This document shows, in pieces, positions 51,445 through 62,501 of a stretch of DNA of 64,000 nt (positions within the stretch are counted from its first letter, which is position 1; each line of letters starts with the position of its first letter). The stretch spans positions 2,629,504-2,693,503 of the forward strand of contig NZ_KI421517.1 of assembly GCF_000473365.1 (NCBI RefSeq). The letters are read 5' to 3'. The position numbers and the translations under genes were made by a program. A model generated the notes under the pieces. It did no database searches and was not told the DNA's origin. It saw only the letters and a program-made list of their open reading frames with translations. This DNA comes from Adhaeribacter aquaticus DSM 16391 (GTDB taxonomy: Bacteria > Bacteroidota > Bacteroidia > Cytophagales > Hymenobacteraceae).

Positions 51445-52425
51445 TTAAGGCACAAAGCTTTCCAGTATTTTACAATCTGATACTGGCGTTAAAACCACTG
51501 TTTTTAGTGAAGCTGGCACCAAAACAGAATCTCCTGATTTCAAACTTATTTGAACGGCTCCATATTGCAGTGTACCTTCTCCGCTTAAGCATACTAAAAT
51601 TACAAACGAATCCAGCTCCTGATAATTACGTTCTAAGGTTTCGTTAAAATTTAAAACATTGGTTTTAAAATAAGTACTCTCCACCAACTGGACAGCCTTA
51701 TTATGCTCCGGAGAGTAATCTGTTTTATACGAATCGTAGTATTTGTAATCTATAGCATCTAAGGCTTCCTCGGTATGCAGCTCTCGTTTCTGCCCCTCAT
51801 CATCAACCCGATCAAAATCATAAATGCGGTAAGTTATATCGCTACTTTGCTGAATTTCGGCTAACAGCAAACCTTTGCCAATGGTATGAACCCGCCCGGC
51901 AGGAATATAGAAAACATCATCTGCTTTAACCTGCTCCTGGTTTAAAATTTCGTTTAATGTTCCAGCCTCCAGGTGTTTCAGGTAAACTTCTTTATTAACC
52001 TCCTGATTAAAACCAGTGATTAATTTGGCTCCTTCATCTGCCTGGATTATGTACCACATTTCAGTTTTTCCTAAACTTTGATGGCGGCTTTGGGCTAAAG
52101 CATCATCCGGATGCACCTGTATGGAAAGATCTTCGTTGGCATCAATAAACTTAACTAATAAAGGAAACTCATCGCCAGAACTTTCATATACCTTTTTTCC
52201 GACTAAGTCCTGCTTATACTCTTTTATTAAATCTGTAAGCGCACGGCCGGCCAAATCACCTTCAGCCACAACGGACACATTCCCTTTTACTCCTGATATC
52301 TCCCAGGTTTCCCCACAGTTTTTTAAAGGGGAGAAATCTTTATTAAGTACTGTTTTTATTTTCTCACCACCCCAGATTTTATCTTTGAAAATGGTTTTAA
52401 ATTTTAAAGGATATAAAGCTGTCAT
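51445..52425 (-). CDS. manA: Mannose-6-phosphate isomerase, class I
   Basis: The ATG at 52425 (MTALYPLKFKTIFKDKIWGG) is the start; upstream the frame only offers a TTG at 52440. The 326-residue cupin enzyme interconverts fructose-6-phosphate and mannose-6-phosphate using zinc. Ligand regions are visible: IQVHPDDALA (Gln, His), KTEMWYI (Glu) and PAGRVHTIGKG (His). It lies 17 bases after pgi, so the two sugar-phosphate isomerases share a transcript and both act on fructose-6-phosphate, feeding GDP-mannose and surface polysaccharides. Confidence 0.94.
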   Translation of the reverse strand: MTALYPLKFKTIFKDKIWGGEKIKTVLNKDFSPLKNCGETWEISGVKGNVSVVAEGDLAGRALTDLIKEYKQDLVGKKVYESSGDEFPLLVKFIDANEDLSIQVHPDDALAQSRHQSLGKTEMWYIIQADEGAKLITGFNQEVNKEVYLKHLEAGTLNEILNQEQVKADDVFYIPAGRVHTIGKGLLLAEIQQSSDITYRIYDFDRVDDEGQKRELHTEEALDAIDYKYYDSYKTDYSPEHNKAVQLVESTYFKTNVLNFNETLERNYQELDSFVILVCLSGEGTLQYGAVQISLKSGDSVLVPASLKTVVLTPVSDCKILESFVP

Positions 52426-52442
52426 TTTTTCTTTACCCAAAA

Positions 52443-54140
<1,698 letters not shown>

Positions 54141-54174
54141 TTAAGCAAATAGATATAAAATAGTATAAAGTACC

Positions 54175-54531
54175 ATGGCCAAGCATAATATTACTGGTGC
54201 AAAGGGAGAAGAATTAGCTACAAGTTATTTACAGCAAAAAGGGTACCTGATACTGAAACGCAATTTCCGGTATAAGCGGGCAGAAATTGACATCATAGCG
54301 CAAAAAAATAATATCCTAGTATTTGCTGAAGTAAAAACAAGAACCTCCAGCCAGTATGGCTACCCGGAAGATTTTGTAAATCAGAAAAAAATAAATTTAT
54401 TTTTATTAGCAGCCGAAGAATACATCACCGAAATAAACTGGCTACATGATATCAGGTTTGATATTATTGCCATTACTTATAGCTCAGCAAACAACTCTAA
54501 CATCCTTCATATTGAAGATGCTTTTCATTAA
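54175..54531 (+). CDS. YraN family (UPF0102) nuclease-like protein
   Basis: A 118-residue protein of the endonuclease-like fold. The restriction-enzyme-type pattern is present: the GEELATSYLQQKGY helix with its glutamate, then FRYKRAEIDIIAQKNNILVFAEVKTR with the EID and EVK residues that would bind metal. Widely conserved in bacteria but of uncertain cellular role; a DNA-processing activity is inferred from fold. It is divergent from pgi, with 82 bases between the starts. Confidence 0.88.
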   Translation: MAKHNITGAKGEELATSYLQQKGYLILKRNFRYKRAEIDIIAQKNNILVFAEVKTRTSSQYGYPEDFVNQKKINLFLLAAEEYITEINWLHDIRFDIIAITYSSANNSNILHIEDAFH

Positions 54532-55249
54532 AACTTCTATCAAACCATCTTCTGGCTTATTTTAAACATGTTCAGAAACTTAACCCTTCCCATCTAAAAT
54601 TTACTTCATTTTTGCACTTGTTAAAAGGCCAATAATAAAAATGGCTTATTGTAAATCTGCCCGAAATAAAAATTTATAAAAAACTAAAGCGCAACCTCAA
54701 TAAACAATTTTTAATATCATGCCTAATTTTAAATATTTTTCAACTAATAAAAAGAACAAACATTAAGAATTTTATTATAAAATCACCCAACTAGTGCACA
54801 TTTCATTTTTTATAATATTTTTTTCATATTTTTTTTTCTTATTTAAATTTATTTCAACACTTCTCTTAAAACAATAAACATTTTAAATATTTAAGTTTTT
54901 TCAAAAACAAAATAGTGCTTTTTAGATTATTTATTAGAATATTTAATGCACGATTATCAATTAAAGCTTGATGGATTAGCTCCCTTCAACTGTAAATGAT
55001 AAGGGTATAGTAACTTTAAACCTAAAAATTAATTCAGCCTATAGATTAAAAAAGTCCACTAACACCAGATCTTACTCCCATAATCAACAAGCTTGTAAGA
55101 AGCAGTGCCCTTATACAAGCCCTTTAGCTTTTATACATCATAAGATTAAGTTCATTAAAATGTAGTACTCTTAATTGACACACAAGCAAAAGGATTACAA
55201 TAAATTACTTTTTATTATTTTTTAACTACCACAATCAAACAATTCACTT
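54532..55249. other. Long AT-rich leader before susC, no gene seen
   Basis: 718 bases, strongly A+T-rich with T-tracts around 54830-54841. No reading frame of note, no tRNA and no riboswitch that I recognise. A near -7 box TAACTTTA lies at 55011-55018. AAAATGTAGTA at 55157-55167 resembles sequences before two other genes in this window. The length suggests either a distant promoter with a long 5' untranslated region or regulatory sites for the SusC/SusD pair. Confidence 0.45.
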
Positions 55250-58200
55250 ATGAAAAACAACTTTACCATGTTACCAAAGCTCTCATTTGCTTTGGATCAA
55301 GTAGCGTTAAGATCAAAATACGTCCTCACGTGTTTTGCTCTTATCTTCTTTTCCTTACAACTTAGTGCCCAGAATGCTGCCGTTAGAGGTCGGGTTAGCG
55401 ATGAAAAAGGCGAAGGTTTACCAGGGGTAACCGTGCTTGTAAGAGGAACAACCAATGGTGCCGTTACGGATGCAAACGGTGGCTTCTCTATTAATGCTCC
55501 AAGCAACGGAACTTTAGTAATATCTTATGTAGGTTATAACACCCAGGAGGTGGCTATTAATGGCCGCAGCAATATTAATATATCTCTAAAAACTGATGCG
55601 AAAGCTTTAGAAGAATTAGTAGTAGTAGGTTACGGTGTTCAGAAAAAAGAATCGGTAACAGGTGCTATTGCTTCCGTTTCTGCTAAGCAAATTGCCGAGA
55701 TGCCAGTACCAAACGTAGCACAAGCACTGCAAGGTAGAGCAGCTGGTGTGCAGGTAACTAACACTGGTGGTCCTGGTACAAACCCGGTAGTACGTATTAG
55801 AGGCATAGGTTCAGTAAGCTTTAACTCTGAGCCGTTATACGTAGTAGACGGTGTTCCAACTGGCGGACTTAACGGTATCAACACCCAAGATATTGCTTCT
55901 GTTGAGGTATTAAAAGATGCGGCTGCAACTGCTATCTACGGTTCAAGAGCTGCTAACGGTGTTGTTATCATCACTACTAAATCTGGTGGCAGAGATGGCA
56001 AAATGCGGGTAACTTTAGATTCAAACTATGGTACGCAGCATGTTACCAGAAAATTAGATCTTTTAAATACGGAAGAGTATTTACGTTATGCAGAAACGCT
56101 TATCAGAAATGCTAATCCTACAGCGAACTTACCAACCAGATTTTCTCAATTAGATCAGCCAATTTATCCTGGTGCTACTCAAACTTACCGTCAGACTAAC
56201 ACTGACTGGCAAGATGAATTATTCAGATCTGGTTTGATTACACAACATAACTTAACCCTTTCTGGTGGTAATGAAAGATCTCAGTTCTTCACTAACGCTG
56301 GTTACTTTAAACAAGAAGGTACTATGGTGGGTACAGGTTTCCACCGTTATAGCTTACGTTTAAATTCCAATCATAAATTAGGTGAGAGATTTACTATAGG
56401 TCAGAACTTAACTGGTTCTTATGGTAATCAACGTTATGACAATGCTGGTAACAGAACGAAATTAGTTAATGCAATCCGTTCTCAACCGTATATGCCAGTT
56501 TATGATCCAACTAGGCAAGGTGGCTTCAGAGAATCAGATGCTTCCGATTCATCAGATCCATCTAACCCAATCAGAGAAGCGGTAATGGATGATTACCGGA
56601 ACTTAAATACAAAAATATTAGGTAACATTTTTGTTGAAGCTAAAATCACTGACTGGTTACGTTTCAGAACAACAGGTGGTCTAGATTACTATAACAACAG
56701 AAACAGCGTATACCTGCCAATCTATAATGCTGGCGGTGCTGTTACCAGACCAAACGCTACAATCCAAAACAACCGTAACACTGGTCATTCATTACTGAAT
56801 TCAAACCAGTTAACTTTTGATAAAACTTTTGGTGACCACTATGTAAATGCAATTGCAGTACAAGAAAGCCAAAGCTTTAAAAACAATGCTGAAAACGTAA
56901 GTGGTTCGCAGCCTAACAACATTGTACAAACTTTAACCAACGCTGGTAACTTAGCTGTAGGTATCGGTTTTGAAGAAAGTTTAATTTTATCCTACCTGTC
57001 TCGTGTTAACTACGAATACAAGGGCAAATATTTATTAAGCGCTTCTTTCCGTCGTGATGGTTCTTCTAAATTTGCCCCAGGCAACAAATGGGGTAACTTC
57101 CCGGGTGCTTCCATCGGATGGCGCTTAACTGAGGAGCCGTTCATGAAAGGTATCACTCAATTATCTGACTTAAAATTAAGAGCTAGCTACGGTAAAGTAG
57201 GTTTCAATGGCTTAGGTAACTATCCATGGCAAGTACTTGCTCAGGTAAATGCTGCAGCTTATCCTTTCACATCAGTTGGAACTCCAACGCCAGCTTCTTT
57301 CTACTCAGGTATTGCTAACCGTCAGTTAAGATGGGAAATCACCAGCATGGTTAATGGTGGTATCGACGTAGGTTTATTCAACAACAAAGTTACTTTCTCT
57401 GCTGAATACTTCGAAAGAACTACTGACAAAGACTACGGTCTGATTTTATCTGTTCCAACTCCTAACTCATTTGGTTTCAACGGTGCTGGTGTATTTGCTA
57501 ACGTAGGTACTATGAAAAACAAAGGATGGGAATTCATGGCTGGCTACAACGAAAACGAGAAAGCTTTGAAATGGAGTGTAAATGCTAACTTAACCAGAAT
57601 CAGAAACGAAGTAGTTACTTTAACAAGTGCTAGTGCGGTTATTGATGCTGCTGGTAATCAGGATTTCGGTTCTAACCAAATTACACGTACCCAGGCCGGT
57701 CAGCCAATCCAATCATTCTACGGATGGCAGGTTGATCGCTTATTCCGCGATTCTGATGATGTAAGAAACTCACCAAAACAAGAAAACGGAACTAGCGCCG
57801 GTGACATTAAGTTCAAGGATTTAAATGGTGATAACATCATCAATGATGCCGACAGAACTTTCATTGGTAGCTATTTACCTAACTTCAGCTACGGTATTAA
57901 TGCAACTGCTAACTACAGAAACTTTGATTTAACTTTATTCTTCCAAGGCGTACAGGGTAACGAAATTTACAATGCTAGCCGCGTAATCAGTGAAGGTGGT
58001 CAAAGATTATTTAACGCTGGTTCGCAAGTATTAAATGCCTGGACTCCAACTAACACCAACACTGACATTCCAAGAATGGTAGCTGGTGACCCTAACCGTA
58101 ACAACCGTGTATCTGACAGATTTATTGAAGATGGTTCTTATTTAAGATTAAGAAACTTAGTTCTTGGTTATACTATTCCTCAAGCAGCTGTTAGCTCTTT

Positions 58201-58387
58201 CACTGGTGGTAAATTAAGCAGCTTCAGAGTTTACTTAACTTCACAGAACTTATTCACTATTACTAAATACACTGGATTAGATCCTGAAGTAGGTACTTTA
58301 GGAGGTGCCTTATTAGGCAATGGCATTGACTTTGGTCAATATCCAACACCAAGAAGCATATTAGGTGGTATTCAATTATCGTTCTAA
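55250..58387 (+). CDS. SusC/RagA-family TonB-linked outer-membrane transporter
   Basis: A 1045-residue beta-barrel importer with a signal peptide (ending LSAQ, about residue 41), then a carboxypeptidase-D-regulatory-like domain (about 44-130, VRGRVSDEKGEGLPGVTVLVRGTTNG), the SusC linker LEELVVVGYG (about 125-134), a plug domain with IRGIGSVSFNSEPLYVVDGV, and a large barrel ending GGIQLSF. It works with the SusD lipoprotein that follows 41 bases on, taking up oligosaccharides, peptides or other bound nutrients using TonB energy. There is no FecR/sigma pair, no hybrid two-component system and no glycoside hydrolase beside it, so the substrate is open. Its codons (GGT, AGA, AAC) differ from its neighbours. 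Confidence 0.95.
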   Translation: MKNNFTMLPKLSFALDQVALRSKYVLTCFALIFFSLQLSAQNAAVRGRVSDEKGEGLPGVTVLVRGTTNGAVTDANGGFSINAPSNGTLVISYVGYNTQEVAINGRSNINISLKTDAKALEELVVVGYGVQKKESVTGAIASVSAKQIAEMPVPNVAQALQGRAAGVQVTNTGGPGTNPVVRIRGIGSVSFNSEPLYVVDGVPTGGLNGINTQDIASVEVLKDAAATAIYGSRAANGVVIITTKSGGRDGKMRVTLDSNYGTQHVTRKLDLLNTEEYLRYAETLIRNANPTANLPTRFSQLDQPIYPGATQTYRQTNTDWQDELFRSGLITQHNLTLSGGNERSQFFTNAGYFKQEGTMVGTGFHRYSLRLNSNHKLGERFTIGQNLTGSYGNQRYDNAGNRTKLVNAIRSQPYMPVYDPTRQGGFRESDASDSSDPSNPIREAVMDDYRNLNTKILGNIFVEAKITDWLRFRTTGGLDYYNNRNSVYLPIYNAGGAVTRPNATIQNNRNTGHSLLNSNQLTFDKTFGDHYVNAIAVQESQSFKNNAENVSGSQPNNIVQTLTNAGNLAVGIGFEESLILSYLSRVNYEYKGKYLLSASFRRDGSSKFAPGNKWGNFPGASIGWRLTEEPFMKGITQLSDLKLRASYGKVGFNGLGNYPWQVLAQVNAAAYPFTSVGTPTPASFYSGIANRQLRWEITSMVNGGIDVGLFNNKVTFSAEYFERTTDKDYGLILSVPTPNSFGFNGAGVFANVGTMKNKGWEFMAGYNENEKALKWSVNANLTRIRNEVVTLTSASAVIDAAGNQDFGSNQITRTQAGQPIQSFYGWQVDRLFRDSDDVRNSPKQENGTSAGDIKFKDLNGDNIINDADRTFIGSYLPNFSYGINATANYRNFDLTLFFQGVQGNEIYNASRVISEGGQRLFNAGSQVLNAWTPTNTNTDIPRMVAGDPNRNNRVSDRFIEDGSYLRLRNLVLGYTIPQAAVSSFTGGKLSSFRVYLTSQNLFTITKYTGLDPEVGTLGGALLGNGIDFGQYPTPRSILGGIQLSF

Positions 58388-58428
58388 TAGCATAAAACTT
58401 AGTAAGCAATTTTTAAATTAAAATTCCA

Positions 58429-60039
58429 ATGAGAAAAATATATATTTCGGCTTGTTTGTTAGGAGCACTCCTTTTAACAAATTGCCATGATGAATTAGAT
58501 AAAACGAACCCAAACTTTGTAACAACTGAGAATTATTTCAAAACTGCTGGTGAATTGCAGTTAGCTACTAACAGTATTTACAGCGTGATTGCCTCAAATA
58601 ACTTAGTTGCCAGGGAGTGGTTCTTCACGCACGTATTAAGAAGCCCGGATTATGCATCAGGTGGAGCCCAGTTAGAAGCTCCCCGGGCCCAGATCCTAAA
58701 TGGCGGAACTACACCAGACAACGGTTTATTAAACGCGATTTGGAGTAATTTATACATTGTAATTCATAGAGCTAATACGGTTATAGCCAATGCTTCTAAT
58801 GTTACAGACAATGCTACTTTGCGGGATGCGACAGTAGCTGAGGCACAATTCCTAAGAGCTTGGGCTTATTATGAGTTAGTGAATTTCTTTGGTGCGGTTC
58901 CATTATATACAGAGCCAGTAGCTGCCGTAGATGCGTTTAAACCAAGAACTGCCGTAGCCGATATTTATAAACTAATTGAAGCAGATTTAAAAGCTGCTCA
59001 AACAGGATTGCCAGCTACCCGATCAGGTGATAATTTAGGCCGTGTTACTTCAGGTGCTGCAACTTTCTTGTTAGGTAAATCTTACATGCAACAAGGTGTA
59101 GCTATGTATCCGCAAGCAAAAACTGAATTAACTAAGCTTGTTGGAAGATATTCCTTAGTTTCTAACTATAGCGACAACTTCAGAGAAGAAACAGAATACA
59201 ATGCTGAATCTATCTGGGAAGTTGGCTTCCAGGGCCGTAGCGATAACGGTTACAACTGGGGTGCAGAAGGTAACGGCGCTACTGCTGCCCGGGCTTCTGT
59301 AAGAAACCAAGAAATTAACCCTATTTCATGGCGTAACCTGATCCCGTCTAACGAGTACCTGAACGAGTTTGAAACAACTGCTAAAGGTTCTCCAAAAACA
59401 GACCCACGGTTAGATTACTCTGTTTATTTCCCGGTTAAAGGAGATAAACTTGCCAGTGCAGCTGACTTGGGTATTGGTATTACCGGTGATCAATTTGGCC
59501 CGGCAAGCAACAGACAGGATATGACTGAAGCCTTACAAGGCGGTGCAGGTACATCCATTATCAATGGCACACCAATTAAAGTAAGCTGGGAGAAATACAC
59601 CAACCTTTACAAATCTGCTGAAGGCTTCCAGCCAGCTGGTATCAACACCAGAGTTATGCGTTATGCAGAAGTTCTGTTGCTGTTAGCTGAAATCGAGAAT
59701 GAGCAAGGCAATCAGACTGCTGCTTTAGGTTACTTAAACCAGTTACGTAACCGTCCAAGCGTAATGATGCCTACTTATCCGAATGCACTGTACCCAGCTT
59801 CTACAAAAGAACAGGTTTTTGCGGCAATTCGTCACGAAAACCAGGTTGAAAGAGGCGGCGAAGAAGGACGTGATTTTGATGTATTCCGTTGGTTAAAACA
59901 AGGCAAAATTGCTAATCCATTCAAAACTTATACCTTCAACCCAGCCAGAGATTTCGTTCTGCCAATTCCACAAGATGAAATCAGTAGAAATCCTCAGTTA
60001 GGTAGTGGTGGTATTGATAGACAAAACCCGAATTACTAA
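58429..60039 (+). CDS. SusD/RagB-family nutrient-binding lipoprotein
   Basis: A 536-residue surface lipoprotein with lipobox LLLTNC (Cys about 19). The SusD fold is recognisable: TPR-like helices in the N-terminal half (FLRAWAYYELVNFFGAVPLYTEPV), and the RagB/SusD C-terminal region with RYAEVLLLLAEIENEQG, YLNQLRNR and HENQVERGGEEGRDFDVFRWLK. It closes as a lid over the SusC barrel and captures the substrate outside the cell. Second and last gene of the susCD pair; a strong terminator follows its stop. Confidence 0.94.
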   Translation: MRKIYISACLLGALLLTNCHDELDKTNPNFVTTENYFKTAGELQLATNSIYSVIASNNLVAREWFFTHVLRSPDYASGGAQLEAPRAQILNGGTTPDNGLLNAIWSNLYIVIHRANTVIANASNVTDNATLRDATVAEAQFLRAWAYYELVNFFGAVPLYTEPVAAVDAFKPRTAVADIYKLIEADLKAAQTGLPATRSGDNLGRVTSGAATFLLGKSYMQQGVAMYPQAKTELTKLVGRYSLVSNYSDNFREETEYNAESIWEVGFQGRSDNGYNWGAEGNGATAARASVRNQEINPISWRNLIPSNEYLNEFETTAKGSPKTDPRLDYSVYFPVKGDKLASAADLGIGITGDQFGPASNRQDMTEALQGGAGTSIINGTPIKVSWEKYTNLYKSAEGFQPAGINTRVMRYAEVLLLLAEIENEQGNQTAALGYLNQLRNRPSVMMPTYPNALYPASTKEQVFAAIRHENQVERGGEEGRDFDVFRWLKQGKIANPFKTYTFNPARDFVLPIPQDEISRNPQLGSGGIDRQNPNY

Positions 60040-60056
60040 TCCATACCTGATTAGAC

Positions 60057-60088
60057 AAAAAGGCTCCCAAATATTGGGAGCCTTTTTT
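60057..60088 (+). terminator. Intrinsic terminator after susD
   Basis: AAAAAGGCTCCCAA (60057-60070) and TTGGGAGCCTTTTT (60074-60087) form a 14-bp stem with a 3-base loop followed by T-rich sequence. It ends the susC-susD transcript 18 bases after the susD stop. Confidence 0.93.
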
Positions 60089-60238
60089 TATTTTAGGCCG
60101 GTCAGTATATCCTTAGTTATTTTTAGATTGTTTTAGGCCTATACAAAACAGCATTCTTCTATATATTTTAGTCATAAACAGCCAGTTAGGCGCCAAAAAT
60201 GTAGTATATTTAAGGAATATTTATAAGTTACATCGCTT

Positions 60239-62467
60239 ATGCAAGTGATCCCATTCCTGAGAATAGCCTTTCTAGTTTTACTTTTTGCCGCCTGTAATTC
60301 TAAGCCTGCTTCCCATAACCAAATGCTTCAGCTTTTACAAGAGGTAAAAACCAAAACAGATAATGCTGAAAACATTTTTGCCGCACGGGCACAAGATATT
60401 TACTACGACTCTTTATTACAATCTTCTTATAGTTTAATGGACGAAGCAAGCTTCACGCAGGCAAGAGCCCACGCCCTATTACAGTTAGGAGAAGAACAAG
60501 AAGCTATTACTCTTTTAGAAAACCTGCTAAAGAAGTTTGAAAAGAACGAGACAAATTTTAATACTAAATCAATTAAGGCAGAATTAGCACTGGCTTACTT
60601 ACGCTTAGGCGAAAGAAGCAATTGTGTCATGCACCATTCTGCTCAAACTTGTATTTTCCCTATTCAGGGCTCGGGAATACACACGCAACCAGTAGGTTCC
60701 CAAAAAGCTGTTTTGCTTTATCAGCAACTACTTACCCAATATCCGGATGATTTAAACTACAAATGGTTAATTAACTTGGCCTACATGACCTTAGGTCAAT
60801 ACGAAAACCAAAAAGCCAACCCATTTTTTCTACCCGGTCTAATTACCGAGACCAATCAGCAGGTAAAACCTTTTACAGATGTAGCCACTCATTTAAAATT
60901 AGATATAAAAAATATGGGGGGAGGTAGTATTGCCGAAGATTTCGATAACGACGGGTACATAGATTTAGTAACCTCCAGCTGGGATTTAGGCGAACACATG
61001 CATTATTTTAAAAATAATGGGGATGGCTCTTTCCAGGACCTATCGACAGAGTCGCGGTTAAAAGATATAACCGGAGGACTCAATATTATGCAGACCGATT
61101 ATAACAACGATGGTTATAAAGATGTGTTTGTTTTAAGGGGAGCCTGGCTCAAAGGCAAGTTTGGTAATCAACCAAATTCTTTGTTAAAGAATAACGGTGA
61201 TGGCACCTTCACCGATGTAACTACCACCAGCGGCTTACTTTCCCTTCATCCTAGTCCGGCCGCCACCTGGAATGATTTTAACAATGATGGCTGGGTAGAT
61301 GTTTTTATTGGCAATGAGCACCGACAAGGAGCACCCGATGATAATCCTTGCGAATTATTTATAAACAATGGAGACGGCACCTTTACTAATATAGCCAAAG
61401 AAGCTGCCTGCGATATCAGAAGCTTTGTAAAAGGAGTTACTTCCGGAGATTATAACAACGATGGTCGGATGGATATTTTTATATCTACTATGGAAGGAAA
61501 GCGTTACCTGCTTAAAAATAATGGAATTAAAAATAATAGGCCTGTTTTTAAAGATGTAACTGCCCAGGCTAAGCTGGATAAGGAAGAAAGCCGCACATTC
61601 CCTACCTGGTTTTGGGATTATAACAATGATGGCTGGCTAGATATATTAGTATGCGATTACAACTTTGAAGGTCAGTTATCTTATTATGCAGCTTCCGAAG
61701 CGCTTAATTTACCTGGTCCAAAAAGTGGCATTATTTACTTATACAAAAATAATCAGGACGGCACGTTTAGCAATATTACAGAAGAAGCCGGCTTAAACAA
61801 AACAGCTTTTGCGATGGGTGCTAATTTTGGAGATATAGATAATGATGGCTTTTTAGATTTTTACCTGGGTACTGGAAACCCTGATTACGAATCTATTATT
61901 CCAAATAAAATGTTTAAGAATGTAGCAGGTAAGCGTTTTGAGGATGTAACCAATGCGGCCCGGGTTGGACATTTACAGAAAGGCCATGGTATTTCCTTTG
62001 CCGATATGGATAACGATGGGGATCAGGATATACATATTGATATGGGGGGTGCCTATATCGGAGATGCTTACCAAAGCTCTTTTTTCTTAAATCCGGGCCA
62101 GAATAATAACCGATGGATAAACCTGCAGTTAATAGGTACGCAGTCCAATAAAAGTGCCATTGGCTCCCGCATCAAAATAACATTTAAGGAGAATGGCATA
62201 ACCCGTAGTGTTTACCGCGATGTTAATTCAGGAGGAAGTTTTGGTGCCTCACCTTTCAGAAGAGAAATTGGGATAGGTCAGGCCATAATAATAGATGCCA
62301 TTACTATTCAATGGCATGGTTCCAACAAAATCCAAACCTTCCGCAACATTAAACCTAACCAATTTTTACGCATTACCGAAGGCAACAGTAAAATAGAAAA
62401 TGTACCTTTACAGAAATTAAATTTTGAACAAACCAAGCCTGTAAAGGAGTTACTAACACTTAAATAG
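60239..62467 (+). CDS. CRTAC1-like FG-GAP/ASPIC-UnbV repeat lipoprotein
   Basis: A 742-residue lipoprotein (lipobox LLFAAC, Cys about 19). Residues about 40-200 are TPR-like helices. Residues about 215-600 carry at least seven calcium-loop repeats of the DxNNDG type (DFDNDGYIDL, DYNNDGYKDV, DFNNDGWVDV, DYNNDGRMDI, DYNNDGWLDI, DIDNDGFLDF, DMDNDGDQDI), building a beta-propeller. Residues about 640-720 fit the ASPIC/UnbV region (NSGGSFGASPFRREIGIGQAI). Proteins of this type bind carbohydrates or proteins at the surface. It follows the susD terminator and has its own promoter region containing a 16-base sequence also found before the SdpI-like gene. Confidence 0.87.
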   Translation: MQVIPFLRIAFLVLLFAACNSKPASHNQMLQLLQEVKTKTDNAENIFAARAQDIYYDSLLQSSYSLMDEASFTQARAHALLQLGEEQEAITLLENLLKKFEKNETNFNTKSIKAELALAYLRLGERSNCVMHHSAQTCIFPIQGSGIHTQPVGSQKAVLLYQQLLTQYPDDLNYKWLINLAYMTLGQYENQKANPFFLPGLITETNQQVKPFTDVATHLKLDIKNMGGGSIAEDFDNDGYIDLVTSSWDLGEHMHYFKNNGDGSFQDLSTESRLKDITGGLNIMQTDYNNDGYKDVFVLRGAWLKGKFGNQPNSLLKNNGDGTFTDVTTTSGLLSLHPSPAATWNDFNNDGWVDVFIGNEHRQGAPDDNPCELFINNGDGTFTNIAKEAACDIRSFVKGVTSGDYNNDGRMDIFISTMEGKRYLLKNNGIKNNRPVFKDVTAQAKLDKEESRTFPTWFWDYNNDGWLDILVCDYNFEGQLSYYAASEALNLPGPKSGIIYLYKNNQDGTFSNITEEAGLNKTAFAMGANFGDIDNDGFLDFYLGTGNPDYESIIPNKMFKNVAGKRFEDVTNAARVGHLQKGHGISFADMDNDGDQDIHIDMGGAYIGDAYQSSFFLNPGQNNNRWINLQLIGTQSNKSAIGSRIKITFKENGITRSVYRDVNSGGSFGASPFRREIGIGQAIIIDAITIQWHGSNKIQTFRNIKPNQFLRITEGNSKIENVPLQKLNFEQTKPVKELLTLK

Positions 62468-62501
62468 AGCTAGGGTAATTTGAAGCTTTGGCACATACTT
62501 A

